Shown here piece by piece: positions 53,635 to 53,964 of a stretch of 53,964 nt of DNA; positions within the stretch are counted from its first letter, which is position 1; every line of letters begins with the position of its first letter. The stretch covers positions 1 to 53,964 of the forward strand of contig JBBPSI010000170.1 in assembly GCA_038093515.1 (NCBI GenBank), in the 5' to 3' direction. The position numbers and the translations under genes are program-made. This DNA comes from Butyriboletus loyo (taxonomy: Eukaryota > Basidiomycota > Agaricomycetes > Boletales > Boletaceae). A model generated the notes under the pieces. That model was not told the DNA's origin. It made no database searches and saw only the letters and a program-made list of their open reading frames with translations.

Positions 53635-53964
53635 GACAGTGGGTATGTCAGAGAGGGTGTTTGAGAGGCAGTGTAGTCAGTGTATGAAGACATTGTTGGA
53701 TCAGTGTGGATGATGAGAATGTCAGCATGCAAGTCCAAAGATGTTGTTGAGATCAAGTGGGTTGATGTTGACTGAGTTATTTGGAGTGTGAGGGCGATAA
53801 CAAATGTAAGAAGGTGGTGGAGAAGAAGTACAAATATGGATATGGTACAGTGCAGGAAAATAGGAAGAGGAGCAATGACAATGGTGCTTGACTCTTTGAG
53901 AGGGCCTAGAACATTCACTAACCTCTTGTAAGTTAGAAGGACTCAGGTGAGAAGTATTTGCAAG

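Larger units (their letters stand above)
51969..53964. repeat. Dispersed repeat family R, copy 2, split by LTR-D complex
   Basis: CTCTGCAGCATCTCTGACAG (51969-51988) and the sequence from 53640 join without the LTR to match the copy at about 1036-1385. It runs to the window end, so its full extent is unknown. Confidence 0.7.

Overview
This window reads as repeat-saturated nuclear DNA of a filamentous basidiomycete, most likely an Agaricomycete. The mix of chromodomain Ty3/gypsy, Ty1/copia, Ngaro/DIRS-like tyrosine-recombinase elements, Tad-like LINE and Tc1/mariner supports this, as does divergence between repeat copies that is rich in CpG transitions. The order and species are not determinable by eye. 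I found no intact host gene, tRNA or CRISPR. The first ~820 bases are mitochondrial: the 3' end of the large-subunit rRNA on the minus strand, joined directly to nuclear repeat DNA (a NUMT or an assembly join).

Layout. 820-1803: unknown dispersed repeat (family R). 1804-8870: complete chromovirus-type gypsy element (gypsy-A) with 428-bp LTRs, decayed gag and pol, and an intact 412-codon extra ORF with zinc knuckles before the 3' LTR. 9.5-10.1 kb: unknown minus-strand coding remnant. 10.1-13.3 kb: 5'-truncated LINE ending in poly-A, abutting a minus-strand Ngaro-like element (13.3-17.7 kb). 17.9-25.1 kb: minus-strand gypsy-2 broken by an LTR-A and by a solo LTR-D that itself carries two opposed LTR-F copies and a Tc1 element. 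25.4-27.2 kb: cluster of LTR-B copies. 27.2-30.3 kb: second Ngaro-like element (plus). It is followed by a Tc1 element (30340-39784) that contains a complete copia element (30717-38590), which holds five further LTR insertions, one of them with another LTR inside. 40.2-41.6 kb: unknown coding remnant, interrupted by copia-2 (41630-47489, minus) with an unknown ORF group just upstream of its gag (47.5-48.7 kb). 48.8-50.9 kb: three Tc1 elements or fragments. 51-53.6 kb: nested LTR-C, B and D copies inside a second copy of repeat R, which runs off the window end.

LTR and Tc1 boundaries were set from TG...CA or CAGTG...CACTG ends. Nearly every LTR insertion has a 5-bp target duplication, and the Tc1 elements sit in TA. 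Net lengths after removing nested inserts agree within each family (LTR-D 815-822 bp, LTR-B 483-500 bp, Tc1 about 1566-1600 bp), which supports the nesting model.

The most interesting points are: (i) gypsy-A has a 10-nt primer-binding site that matches the presumed 5' end of its own transcript, i.e. Tf1/sushi-like self-priming, plus a leader hairpin whose stems covary between LTR families; (ii) the intact 3' zinc-knuckle ORF; (iii) a common promoter-proximal motif in four LTR families; (iv) three Tc1 families with about 210-bp ends that are each bounded by inverted sub-repeats; (v) a half-tRNA-iMet primer site in copia-1; (vi) an ORF group directly upstream of copia-2 gag.
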